This document shows positions 37,155 to 48,965 of a DNA stretch of 64,000 nucleotides, in pieces. The position numbers and the translations under genes are program-made. Position 1 is the stretch's first letter. Each line of letters starts with the position of its first letter. The notes under the pieces were generated by a model, which was given only the letters and a program-made list of their open reading frames with translations, was not told where the DNA came from and did not search any database. Source of the DNA: Oreocharis arfaki (Eukaryota > Chordata > Aves > Passeriformes > Paramythiidae); assembly GCA_013398015.1 (NCBI GenBank), contig VZRR01013403.1, positions 434,001-498,000 on the forward strand, in the 5' to 3' direction.

Positions 37155-38026
37155 AGTCTCTGATTGTGTGGATTTATTTACTCATTTTGAAAATTCCATC
37201 TGAGAAAATTTACAGCATTTTCTTTCTTTCCTGGCAGTTGTTCTCTGAGAAGAAAAAGTCCAGCACCAAATATTTGTGTTGAAAAGTCCCTTGAACCACC
37301 AAATCAAGATTTGCTTGGTCTGAAGCTTTGGGCTCTGGGAGAAGGGGAAAAAAGACCCTCAAATTATCTTATTTGTTATATTAAATAAAAAAAGAATGCT
37401 AGAAAGGTGCAAAAATTCAGATTTTTTTTGGATTCAGGCACTGACAACAGAAATGGTCACAGTTCCCTTTCCTATCTCTTTCCCTCAGCTGCTAATACGA
37501 AACAAACTGCAATTTCTACTTAAAAATAGAGTTAAACCCTCAAGAAACTCTTGGGCAGTATGGAAAATCTGTGCAGTCTGAGTAATGCTTCCCAATATTT
37601 TCAGTGTGGTAAATCAGCCCTTTTTTTTTTTTTTTTTCTTTTTTTTTTGCTGAGAACAAAATTTCCCTTGTTATGAGACACCTGAGAAAGGAGGAGGGTG
37701 GAGGGGGGGGAGGAAATAAAGGAAGTGCAGAGCAGCAGGAGGAGGAAAAGGTTTTCCTGACAATTGAGAATTAACTGTGTAATCCCTCGCTCTGAAATGG
37801 GAATAGATTTTGGAAAGTAATGAGCTGCTAGTAGCAATTTTTAGTTTAATGACACAATATGTCACGTTATCATTTTTACTCTCATTTCAGGTGCTGTGTC
37901 ACCTGTCTGTGTCTCTCCATTAAAACTATGACAAGTGTCCCTGACTTGAATAATTAAAAGCAGGAGAATGAGGTCTCTTAAGGATCCACTGCTTTATAGG
38001 GAGCCAGGACCATTTTTGATGATATA

Positions 38027-38225
38027 ATGGAATCATGGAATGGTTTGGGTTGGGAGGGACCTTGAAGCTCATCCAGATCCACCTCTGAGACACCTTCCAC
38101 TATCCCAGCTTGCTCCAAGCCCAAGATCCCTTGGATGCTTGCAGGGATCCAGGGGCAGCCACAGCTTCTCCGGGCACCCTGCTCCCCTCAGAAGAATTTC
38201 TTCCCAATATCCCATGTAAACCCAC
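38027..38225 (-). mobile_element. CR1 LINE fragment with internal deletions
   Basis: GGAATCATGGAATGGTTTGG, GGGAGGGACCTTGAAGCTCA, then GACACCTTCCACTATCCC, GGGATCCAGGGGCAGCCACA and TTTCTTCCCAATATCCCATG. The GCCATGGGCAGG step is missing, so the copy has lost a short internal piece. Confidence 0.92.
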
Positions 38226-39997
38226 TCCCTTTCAGTTGAATCCACGTGGGAAAAAAGTTGGCTGTGCCTTTTCAGTCTGCACTTCTCAACCTTGAGGATG
38301 AAAACCCGTAGGCAGGAGTTTGGGCTCTTTCATGGCACGTTTGTGGTTTTGTTATACAAAGCAACTCGGATTTTCCAGTGCAGGAGAGAAGATTTCCATC
38401 CCTTTATGCTTATTAATCATAGGTATCAAAAAGCAGCTGTGGAGGCACATAAATCATCATTTAATCTCTTCATCTCACCCATGGCAGGGACAAATATGCA
38501 ATGTCCTTATTTAACCCAATTTTTAAAGACCTTTAGGAAAAGACGTTTTCTATAGAGAATCCATTCCATTGCTTAGCTCCAAGGTCTTCATCACACTGCA
38601 TCCTTTAGAACCCCTCACCTCTCCAAAATTTCACAGGCCAAACCAGATCAAAAAGATCAGAAATGATCTTTTGCTTTGATTGATTTTGACAGATAATTGC
38701 ACAAAGTGAATTTATTCAGTGCCTCTCTCCGTAATAAAGAATCATTGAAGAACAAAAAAACTCCAAACCTCTGGAAAAGCAAACCAAGGCAAAACAGATA
38801 AAGAGAATCCATTAGTGGAGTCAATGTTGCTTCTGTTTTTATCTTTACTGGACTCTTCCTCCAGGCAGGCAGCATCTCCCAAGGAATACTGTGACACCTC
38901 ATTCCAATAGGTTCAATAATTACCTGTAAAATAATCTACTTGTGCTTTGCAGTTCAGGTGGGTGAGAGAGGGAAGAGGTGATAATGTTTGTCAGAAATAA
39001 TGTGTGTCTTTGCCACAAAGATTTCTCCATCCATTTTCCCACCTGTGGGGTGGTATTTTCAATGATTTTTTGCAATTTGGAATGTGTTAAGTGTATATAT
39101 AGACAAAAAAAATTACCTGAAGGTATAAACAATGATAGTCTACTTTTCTCTTGTTATTCTGAAATTCTGGCTGCTGTCAAAACCACTTCTCCTCGCCCTG
39201 GGTGTGCATTTACACCAAGAGAGCACAACCACGGTGCTCTCCCAGCTCCTGTTCCCTAGCTCAGCTCTATAACATAACATGACATAACCTAATAAAGCAG
39301 AATGTTGCTTGTCAAAAGGAGTATCAAATAAGAAGGCTAAGATCAGGTGTTTGGCACACGTTTAGATTGCTAATATGCACTTAGGAATAAGATGACTATT
39401 TAACAGATGGTGTATTTGCTAAGTTCAGTGTTTCTGCAGAGCTCTATAAATAAATTATCACCTAGTTCCTACATAATTCCTTTCATTCTTTGTCTGTATT
39501 TATCTCACTTGAAGAACAACGAGTTCCCTCGCACTCCATTGCTCTCTCAGCTGCGAGTTTTAACAAAAAAACCACTTTTTTTTTTCCCCTGTGATCTGTT
39601 CATGTTGGCAGACTGCTCGTGGTAGAGCACGGTTAATCAGTTGGATGTGATGATGAGGTCGTGGAGGCCAAGCAAAATGCTCAGATGCACAAGTGATTCT
39701 TCCCAGGAAGAGTGGGAATGTACGGACTCAGCTGCGTGTGGCACGGCCTCGGCTCGGGCTGGGAATGTGGCAGAGCTAAGCAAGGAGGGGCTGTGCTAAC
39801 AGCACCCCAAACATATGGCATTTTGTGGGATGGAGCTGGGGAATGGCACGGCTTTCTCCGATGGGAGCAGGAATTCTTGAGGTGGAGGAGGCTGTCAGCT
39901 CCTCACTTGGAATGAAGGGAGAAATGGGGAGAAGGAATGGGCCAGAGCTTCTCTGAGCTGGTGTAACCCAGCTTTACCCACTGGGGTCCAGGATGTT

Positions 39998-40117
39998 ATC
40001 GTGGAATTCTGGAATGATTTGGGTTGGAAAGACCTTAAAGCTCATCCCATTCCACCCCTGCCATGGCAGGGACACCTTCCACTACCCCAGGGTGCTCCAA
40101 GCCCTGTCCAACCTGCC
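39998..40117 (-). mobile_element. CR1 LINE 3' fragment, probable source of the 36982 copy
   Basis: GGAATTCTGGAATGATTTGG, GAAAGACCTTAAAGCTCATC, GCCATGGCAGGGACACCTTC, then GCCCTGTCCAACCTGCC. The flank from 39980 (ACTGGGGTCCAGGATG) is shared with 36982, which makes this the likely template. Confidence 0.93.
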
Positions 40118-40440
40118 TTTATCCTGATTTATGGCCTGAAAGTCTTCCAGGTAGATTTTAAACAGAATAAAAACAGAGGTTGAGAAGAATATCGGTGTTG
40201 GATGAAGGTGACGTCGGTGTCACTTTGCTGAGCACAAACTGCCAGTGAGAGAAGCAAACCCGGGGTTTTTCAGTTTGTCTGGAAAAATGGCCTCTGAAAG
40301 CAGAAACAGAATGGAAGTGATGGACAGAAATCTTTCCTGCTGAAGCACTTGTGTTAATTAATAGGTTAATTAATAGCTTCAGCCATGCATTATTTTTTTC
40401 TTAATGTTTTAAAGTTCATAATAACGGAGATAATAATAAA

Positions 40441-40543
40441 TCCCAGAGTGCTTTGGGTTGGAAGGGGCCTTAAAGTCCATCCTGTTCTACCCCCTGCCGT
40501 GGGCAGGGACACCTTGCACCAGACCAGGTTGCTCCAAGCAACA
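40441..40543 (-). mobile_element. CR1 LINE 3' stub
   Basis: CTTTGGGTTGGAAGGGGCCT, TAAAGTCCATCC, CCCCCTGCCGTGGGCAGGG and ACACCTTGCACCAGACCAGG: a truncated minus-strand CR1 tail 325 bases from the previous copy. Confidence 0.9.
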
Positions 40544-43383
40544 TCTAATCGCTGACTGCTCATTAATATATTTATTCTAATTTCCCCCCCACCACCACCA
40601 TTAGCCACACATCTGGGTATCTTTTAGATTTCAAACTGCCTTACAGGTGTCAGAGTCACAGATTTAACTACACAACAGAGTGAACACAATGGCAGTTTTC
40701 CTGGGATTAGGGAACTGCTTCTTAAATATTTCTGATAGGAACAAAAACCCAACCCCAAGCAGCAACTCATTCATTTCCACCTCCCAATCATGTGTTTGAA
40801 ATTGCTGAACCTGCTCAGGGACAGTCCATCCAAACCCATCCATTCCAAACCAGTCCATCTTAAGAAGAAGCAGAGAACTTCTCCAAGGAAACCAAGGAAA
40901 TTGGATGTTTTAATATATACGAAATTGTTACAGACAATTAGAGAAACTCCAATTTATCACCTTGCATAATTACAACAGTTCATCTGAATTAATGTGATTT
41001 CATGCTTTCTTGGACTTTTGATTTCTTTTTTTTTTTCCCCCCTCATAAATGTTTTGTCATTACATAATCCCAACTATAATGGTTGTAATTACTTGCTATT
41101 GAAATGTGCAATGAATGTTAAGGCATGAGGAGTAAGAGCTCCTTACAAATTAGCCACGCTCCCGAGGACAAATCAATACAATTCCTCACATTTCCACGTG
41201 GCTGTGTCAAATTGTGATAGATCACTTCTGTCCCTTTTTTTTCCCGTGTCTCTTACTGCCTGTGATATATTGCAACAGGAGGGGTGCTGCACACCAGGAA
41301 TTTCCTCCCAGGGAAATGGGATACGAAGGACGAGCTCAGCACTTTTCCGAGGAAGCTCACGGATATGATTTGCTGTGAGTATTTCCAGCACCTGTGTTAG
41401 CAGCTGACAATTAATTACCTTCATTTGCTCTGAATGTAATGAATCAGGGGCCCCATTTTGGGTCTGAATTTGATGCCTGATTCAGAGAATTTAGGTCTGT
41501 TGTAACCACAAATAATAAAAATGAAGCCTATTGGGTCTTTAAAATTATCTCAGATTCTGGAAGGCCCCATACTCCCAGGTTTTGGGTTTATTTTTTCTTC
41601 TCTCACATCGAGGAAGTCCCAAAAAATTTGGGGTAAAAGCCCTTTTAGGTACAGGCTGTGTCTGTCCAGACCAGTCCAGAAGCCCCCCTGCTGGACATCA
41701 GTCCCTGGTTTTTGCTTCTCTTCAGGATTTTTGCACTGGATTGCCTTGTAGGAGATGAGCACCAATCTCTTTCAGCCTGGGTACTGCAGGGTGTGTTGTG
41801 GAAATAGCCTTCTTTCTCCAAATATCCGAATATCTCCCAAAGGAATGGCTAATCTCCTTCCCTGCAACTTCCACTGCAAAGTAAACTCTCTTTTTCAGCT
41901 TTCCAAACTGCACTAAACTTGCTGAACAAACCCTCTGACAGTGGCTTTGTCTTGATAATACTGTCAATACATTAATCTTTCCCTGTTAGCATCTAATCTC
42001 AATTTTTTAAATGTTCTAATTGATTTTCTATGAATTCAATTCTGAGATTAAGAGCGGCGTTATCTCTTATTAAGGTGTCTGAAAGCTCCTTAGTTTTTCC
42101 CATTTCCTGCTTTTTAAATACTTGGATTTTCTCCCCAACACCTGCCGAGTTCTCCTGCTCCATTTGAAGCACTCGCGAGCGTTGAACACCTCAGGTCTGG
42201 AAGATTTGGAGCTGAGAGCAGCCTGGGCAATGCCTCAGCATCTCTGTTCACCAGAACAGGTTAAAAATCAACTCAAATTCCCACTTCTGGTCTCATTTCC
42301 ACCCTAGGGGAACGCTGCATCCTGGCGTGGGTATAAGAAAAGCTGCCCTGTCCCCAAAAACTCCCTGATGGAGCTTCTTGTCAAAAGGAGAGGGAAAAGC
42401 ACAATCGCTGTGTCCTGTCCTTCTCCAAAGCTGTGCAATCCCAAGTGCTTCCTTATTTAGTTAAATTACTTTGGAGCTTCCAAGGGACAGGACCTGTAAT
42501 TTACGCTTTAGGATGAACACAGGCCCTGGGTCCTCAATTCAGCTTGAGTGATCTGAATGGCCAATCCAGGCACTAATTTTCAAGGTGGGGAACAATAATT
42601 CCTGCCATAGCCTGATTGTCTTATTCAATTAAAGAGTGAAAATGCCCTTTACAAAGTAATATCAAGCTTCTCTAGAGGAAAAAAGTGGAAGGTCACAATT
42701 AAATTAAACAGAGGGTGAGTGGAGGCGGGGGGGGAAAACCCTGAGCTGGCTTGATTTTTGTTCATGCACCAAGAAACCCACGGCACAGAAACATATGCTG
42801 GGAAGCTGTAGAGCTGGTCTACATCTGGCCTTTGTTATTTTTTTCTCTTGCTTTTACAGAGTTAGCAGCATAAAATATTAAATTTCTCTTCCGAGCTGAG
42901 CACAGGACTTGCTCTGAGCAGTAAAGTGTTGATGCAGCCTTAGGGCTCCTGCTCCAAGGCCCATCTGCAGGCCAGAGGCACAGCTGAGGAGCTGCCCCTC
43001 TCCCAGGGAGGGCCATGGAGGGAATAGATGTTTAATATTTCATGTTCCTGAGCTGTTTTCTCACTTGTCACGGCACAGTTCATTTGTCACCTGTCATCAC
43101 CAGAGTCACTTCGCCGTCTGCAAGAGTTTTCTCCAGATTGGAGAGCTCTTAAAGACACATTTCTTTTGCTGGGCTGAACCTCGAGGGCCAGATTTATCCC
43201 TGCCACAACTACACTGATTTGCCTGACTTTCGTGGGAGATGGCCCTGGCTGTTGTGGCAAATGTCCTTTTGGCAGGGCATTAATTCTTCTCCAAACCCTT
43301 TTCTCCTTCGTATTTCCCACTGCTCCCACAGCAACCTGTGTTTAACTACACGGAGATGGTTCAGGAACTTCTCCCTTCCCTCA

Positions 43384-43407
43384 GACCTCAACCTTGTGGT
43401 TGAGGTC
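43384..43407. repeat. Perfect 10-base hairpin, 4-base loop
   Basis: The stem is GACCTCAACC / GGTTGAGGTC with loop TTGT. Pairing does not continue outside the stem. There is no U-run or gene context to suggest a terminator. Confidence 0.85.
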
Positions 43408-45364
43408 ATGTAGCTGTGCCCTGGTCCTGCAGGAAGGACCTCTTGCATCCCTGTCCTGGGTTCTGATGGGTACAGTCCCACTTCAGGCTGCTAATTCTTT
43501 TTATAATGTTTCTACCAGCAAAATAATAACCAAGGATTCTCATACAGACAATGAAAAATGGCAAGGAGGAGAGGAAAAGTGGCAAGGAAGAGAGAGCTCT
43601 CACACACTGCTGACAGTGTCCGTGCCTATTTCAGCCCTTCCCAAACTCCTGCCCAGCCCTTTGGAGATCTTGATCCAGCGCAGAATTACTTCTTGTAGAA
43701 TTACCCTGAGTTACCCCCAGCCACCACTGCTTTATCTCCCTCACTGCGGCTGCAAAGCCCTCAAAGAATTCCTTCCAACGGGAATTTCAAGATTTACCCA
43801 AGTGATTGGTGCAGGGGATTTTTGGATGTGAATCTTGTCAGTGGGATTTCAGGTGTAGGTTGCACTGTTGTTCTTGCAGTAGCATTTAGAAATGGATATT
43901 TACAGCTCAGTGCATTCTCTGTGCCAGATGTGGTTTTCTTGTTGAGAAAAGCAACTCCTGTGACCTCATTCCTTTGCTCCATGAAAAGTCCAAATGTTAC
44001 TAACTGTTCCTCCTTCTTCAAAATCAGCTACAGAATAGACAAGTTTAAACCTTAAAACATTTACACAGGATCAACCTTCACTGCAAAATTAACTCATCAA
44101 TTAATTTCATTATTTTTATTAGAAAAAAAAGCCAATCATTTATTCCAAATAATTTAGTATTTTTTTTTCCTTTGCAAACCTCCACCATAACTTATTTTGG
44201 CACACCAAAAATGGAGAACATCACTTGAACATCATGGACATTTCACTCAATAATTTACTGGAATCTGCATCATCTTGTCTGTAATGGAAGGAGAGCAGAT
44301 AAAACAGCAAATCACCCAGACTGCAAATATAGACTGGTTTTCTCCTTCCCAAGTATTAAATTTTATCAATCAGAATCTATCAGCTCCGGGACCTGTGGAT
44401 TCTTTGTTCCCCACCATATCTCAATCACAGATATTGCTTTTCCACTACAACTGGCAAGGGGTTGATTTAGGATAAACACTTTTAAAGGAACTAAAGAAGA
44501 GTAAGTAATATAGAACTAAAAGATAATCTTCAAATACTTCTGTGTTCCCTATTACTGCTTTATCTGCCCGGTTCACTGCCTGTAATGCTCCTTACAACCT
44601 CCCTGCAATGTAGATCTCTGTTTCATAGATAAAAAACCTCCTTTTATAATAAAAGTCTGAGGAACTAACCTGGGGAATAAAGCAGCTTTAACCAAGCGCT
44701 GATACAGCAGAGCCTTGAACACAGTGGTTAAGCACTCTGAGAGAGAGGTTGAAACCATTGGAGGGGCAGAAAAGTGGAATTTCTGATGTGCCTAGTTTGT
44801 TACAGCATGAAATGAACAGGGAATGTTGATCCCATCAGCTTCAGGATGTGTTTAACAGGAGAGAGGCGGCCGTGGCTGCACTTGGGGTCGATGGACATCA
44901 CATGGGCTCTGAGAATGAGGAGAAAACTAAAATAGGGGATGATGGAGAAAGCAATCCCCCTTCCTTATGGAGACACGCCCATAACTTCTGGTTTTAAGAT
45001 TCCAGGCTGTTCTCTGTGTCTTCAGGAACGTCAGGAGATTTGCATAATCCTATTCTTGTGATACCAGTGCTTTAAAATAGAAACTCTATTATCACCCTGC
45101 CTTGTCCTGTCAGCAGGCAGGTGAAACCCTTCCAGGCTTCCTGCTTCCTCACTGCTGAGTGATGGTTCCTGCTTTTCCTGGAGCCTGGGAGAGGATGTGT
45201 GTGCACAGAATCCTGCAAAGAAATGAACACCGGGAAGCTCAACGGAGATACAGGAAGATGAGCTGAGTGTGGTGAGGTCTTGCAACAGTTTTGGTCTTGG
45301 ACTGGTTATGTTGCATCACTTTAGAGGGTTCTCTGCATGTGTCCTGCGATCAGAGGCCTTGAAG

Positions 45365-45530
45365 GACGCCCAGTGCCCAAATCTGGGGTGGGTAGAGCAG
45401 GATAGAGACCCCTTAGAGACCCTTCCGTGTTGGAATCAGCCCAGAGGAGGCCACCAAGTTGATCAGAGGGTTGGAGCAGCTCTCCTGTGAAGACAGCTGG
45501 GAGAGCTGGGGCTGCTGCTCCTGGAAATGT
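45365..45530 (+). mobile_element. CR1 LINE internal fragment
   Basis: The plus strand has CCAGAGGAGGCCACCAAG, TTGATCAGAGGGTTGGAGCA, GCTCTCCTGTGAAGACAG and GAGAGCTGGGGCTG. This is the region upstream of the 3' end in CR1; the tail is absent. Confidence 0.82.
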
Positions 45531-46202
45531 CATATTCCTTACAGCAGTGGTTCTCCCCAGGTTTTTCCTGATTTTCTGAGGAAACACTGTGAAGCAAAGG
45601 GGAAAAAAAGAAATCATGCCTGAGGCTGCTGGGTCTGCTCCACGGAGAGCATCCATTAAGCAAAGGCCTTGATGTGGTCTCCTGCCATGGGAACTGCTGC
45701 AGAGAGAGCTGGAGCATTGGCACACAGTGTCCCTAACAATCAGAAGTGATAAATGAGAAAGTTCTCTTTCTTTTCACTCCAAGCAGAATTTTGACAAAAT
45801 ACAGGGTTTATTTCCTGTAACTCATCCTGCTCAGAAGCTGGCCCCTACCTCCCCACACCAGGGAGGGTGGCTGCTGCTGCTGCAGTGATATTGGATTCTG
45901 TACCCGTGCTTCAAAGTCCAAAAGGCAATTTTGAACCGTGAGCCTGATTGGTGACATGTGGAAGAGATGACAGCAGCACTTCCATCCTCCAGACAGGATC
46001 GATCCACAGCGAGTGCTCCCGCTGCAGCTTGCATTTTTTCCTCACTGGCTCACGGGAAGATGCAGCCTGGGAGGTGTTACCAGGACCACCAGGAGGGCTG
46101 TGCAGAGCATGCAAAGGAGAATTTTACAGCTGATTCTCCACATATCTGCAGTTGAGATGTGTTTCTGCATCAGAGAAACGTGTCCCTGCCTGTGCAAGTG
46201 GG

Positions 46203-46254
46203 GTTGGAGTGAGATGGGCTTGAAGGTCCCTTCCAAACCATTCTGGGATTATAT
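46203..46254 (+). mobile_element. CR1 LINE 3' tail stub
   Basis: GAGATGGGCTTGAAGGTCCC followed by TTCCAAACCATTCTGGGATT: a minimal plus-strand CR1 3' end of about 50 bases. Confidence 0.75.
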
Positions 46255-46334
46255 ATAAAGCCACTCTTTTAAAGCAGAGAGGTGAGGTCAGTGCATTGCT
46301 CGGCGTGTGGAGGGTAGAGAATCATGTTAGAATG

Positions 46335-46715
46335 AGGATAGAGGCTTGGGATTGTTCAGCCTGGAGAAGAGAAACTTCAGGGTGACCTAATTGTGACCTT
46401 CAAGTGCCTGAAGGAGCTGCAAGAAAGATGGAGAGAGACTTTGGAAAAGAGCCTGGAGGGACAAGGAGGAATGGCTTCCAAACTGGCAGAGGGCAGGGTT
46501 AGATGGGATTTTGGGAAGAAATTGTTCCCTGTGAGGGTGGGGAGGCCCTGGCACAGGGTGCCCAGAGCAGCTGTGGCTGTCCCTGGATCCCTGGCAGTGT
46601 CCAAGGCCAGGTTGGACGAGGCTTGGAGCACCCTGGGATAGTGGACGGTGACAGAGGGTGGAACTGGATGATCTCTAATGTCCCTTCCAAGCAGGCCATT
46701 CCACAATTCTCTGTG
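46335..46715 (+). mobile_element. CR1 LINE fragment with 3' end
   Basis: It runs from TTGTTCAGCCTGGAGAAGAG through CAAGTGCCTGAAGGAGCTGC, TTAGATGGGATTTTGGGAAG and AGGCCCTGGCACAGGGTGCC to GGATGATCTCTAATGTCCCT and CCATTCCACAATTCT. It is on the plus strand. Confidence 0.94.
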
Positions 46716-48451
46716 CATATAGGCAAGTCTATGGCTCTTCCTGATGTGTCCCTAAAGAGGAAAAGGGAATGGAGAAAACCAAATCAAACTCTTGGGGATG
46801 TATTTTGTCTTTTTGATGATGACCTTTTCTTGACACTGGCAAGCTGAGCTCTTCCTCCTTCCTGCTCCTCCGTTATCAGCTGATCATTGCTGAGGGCCTG
46901 TTGGGCACTGGACTGAGCAGTTTATGCCTCCCTTTGAAAAAGAAAGGCACTGCCAGAGTTCATTCCTGCAATCCAACTGCCGGGAAGCCTGATCAGTATT
47001 CCAGCCCTCGTGTGCAGTGATGAATTAACAATCAGCTTAAAGACCCAGAGAGCTTTACTCCAGGTGGTAGTTACAACAGCTAGCACACCTTTTAATCAAA
47101 TACAATTGTTGCAGAGGGATTTCTGGACACACAGATCACCACAACACAACCCAGCCAGAAGTGTAGGTGCCATTTAGCCTTAAATTCATGCATGTCCAGA
47201 CTTTGCAAATTCAGCCTATCTGATCCAAGCCTATTGATTTTTCCATTTTCTGTTTCAAAGCATACACTGCCAGTGAAAAGGGTTATGACATCTCGAGGCT
47301 GCTGGATTGCTTTGTGATGTTTCTGTAATTTGTGTGCACTCAGAGGTAAATAACACGATGAAGTAATCAGATGAAAAGTGGGCTTTCATGCTGCCTGAGC
47401 ATCTCCCAGCCAGCCCCTCCAACAGGGCTCTGCTAAAGCTCGGCCTGTCACCATCCAGCAAATGCTAAATGGATTTGAGTTGGTTTAATATATTCCTCCC
47501 TGAAATGGTTAAATGCTAATGATGGACTGACATTTTTGTGTTTCAGAACAGCAAAAACTCAATCCAGGAGGAATTTTTGCCTCTAATTTGTTATTTCAGC
47601 AAAACTGTGTCTTCTGTCACTGACAAAAAGCGTGTGGAAGCTCTTGGGAGCTCGAGATTTTATTCCGAGTGCTCCAGCACTGTCACTCTCAGCCACACTG
47701 CTGTGAGCACATCATCACTGGCCAAGAGCTGGGAGGGTGGCAGTGTTGGAAAAATGCTGTTGAGAATAAGCACCAAGCAAAACCCTTGAGCACCACTTTG
47801 AAAGCCAGGAGAATGTGGTTGGAGCCCAAAAACTCCAAGGAGAAATCATTCATGGGTCTGTAGCATTGCGGGAAACTTTAAAATATGGGGACTGATGGCT
47901 CCACTCTGTGCCTTCCTGAGTGGTTCAGGGCAAAGTGACAAATTGTAGGCATGAATTTAGATTGTTGTCATTGTTTCTCAGAATTTCAGGTCTGAGAAAG
48001 CTGCAATCAGCACGACTTTTATCATCAAGGGTAGAATAATTTGACTGAGAATCTAATTTAAGATCCCTAAGCAGCAAGATGCTTTCAATTAATACTGAAT
48101 TTTCTGGGTTTATGCCCTGAATAATTATGAATTAGGTTCACGTGTGATTCTTTTTCATAGTGGAGTTCTTTTTTATTCTAGTTTGTTTAATTGCACTTCT
48201 TATTTCTCCTGCATATCCCTTAATGCCTCTGCTATAGATGTGTTTGAGAACGAAAAGAACAAGTAACAGGCCTGGACAGGCTGTTTCATGCAGCCTGTTA
48301 CAGGGATTTCCCTCAAGACCAGTTGTTTGCACACAGTTATTTTTGCTTAAAACTGAGGAAATAATTAAAGCAAATCCCCTGTGTGCCTTGGGAGAAAGTT
48401 CTGGTTGAAGCCATACTGAAGCAGTTTTCCCTAACAGGTTTTTTGTTTATC

Positions 48452-48484
48452 TTTTTTTTAAGGCATGAGATGCCTTAAAAAAAA
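48452..48484. repeat. Perfect 15-base inverted repeat with 3-base loop
   Basis: The left arm is TTTTTTTTAAGGCAT (48452-48466), the loop GAG, and the right arm ATGCCTTAAAAAAAA (48470-48484). It lies about 10 bases before the CR1 pair at 48495-48965. Confidence 0.95.
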
Positions 48485-48494
48485 TGCCTCAGGA

Positions 48495-48665
48495 AAAATT
48501 TCATCACTGGAAGAGTGGCCAAGCTTTGGAACCGGCTGCTCATGGCAGTGGTGGAGTCCCCATCCCTGGAATTATTCAAAAAATGGGTAGATGTAGCATT
48601 TTGTGATGTGGTTTACGAGCAGGGGGAATTGGGCAAAGGTTGGACTGGATCTGGAGGTTTTTTCC
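48495..48665 (+). mobile_element. CR1 LINE fragment, left half of a tail-to-tail pair
   Basis: TTTCATCACTGGAAGAGTGG, CTTTGGAACCGGCTGCTCAT, GGTGGAGTCCCCATCCCTGG and GGTAGATGTAGCATTTTGTG. A plus-strand CR1 of the AAAAGACCT subfamily; its 3' end adjoins the 3' end of the next, oppositely oriented copy. Confidence 0.9.
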
Positions 48666-48697
48666 TGGTTGGATCTTGGAGGTTTTTTCCATCCTTA

Positions 48698-48965
48698 ATC
48701 ACAGAACCACAGGATTAACTAGGTTGGAAAAGACCTTGGAGATCACCAAGTCCAAGCTATGACCTGAAGCCACCTTATCAACTACACCATGGCACTGAAT
48801 GCCACGTCAAGTCTTTTTTTAAACACCTCCACGGACGGTGACTCCACCGTCTGCCTGGGCAGCGCCTTCCAACACCCAACCACTCTTTCTGGGAAGAATG
48901 TTCCTAATGTCCCGCTTAAACTTCCCCTGGTGCAGATTAAGGCTGTGTCCTCTAGTGATTCTGTG
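48698..48965 (-). mobile_element. CR1 LINE fragment, right half of a tail-to-tail pair
   Basis: ATCACAGAACCACAGGATTA, GGTTGGAAAAGACCTTGGAG, GGCACTGAATGCCACG, CCTCCACGGACGGTGACTCC and GTGCAGATTAAGGCTGTGTC. It is on the minus strand. Confidence 0.93.

Noticed and set aside
37618..37712. T run followed by a G-rich run, considered as a retrotransposed poly(A) tail or a functional G-quadruplex
   Set aside because: No retrocopied gene body or target duplication is visible next to it; treated as simple sequence.
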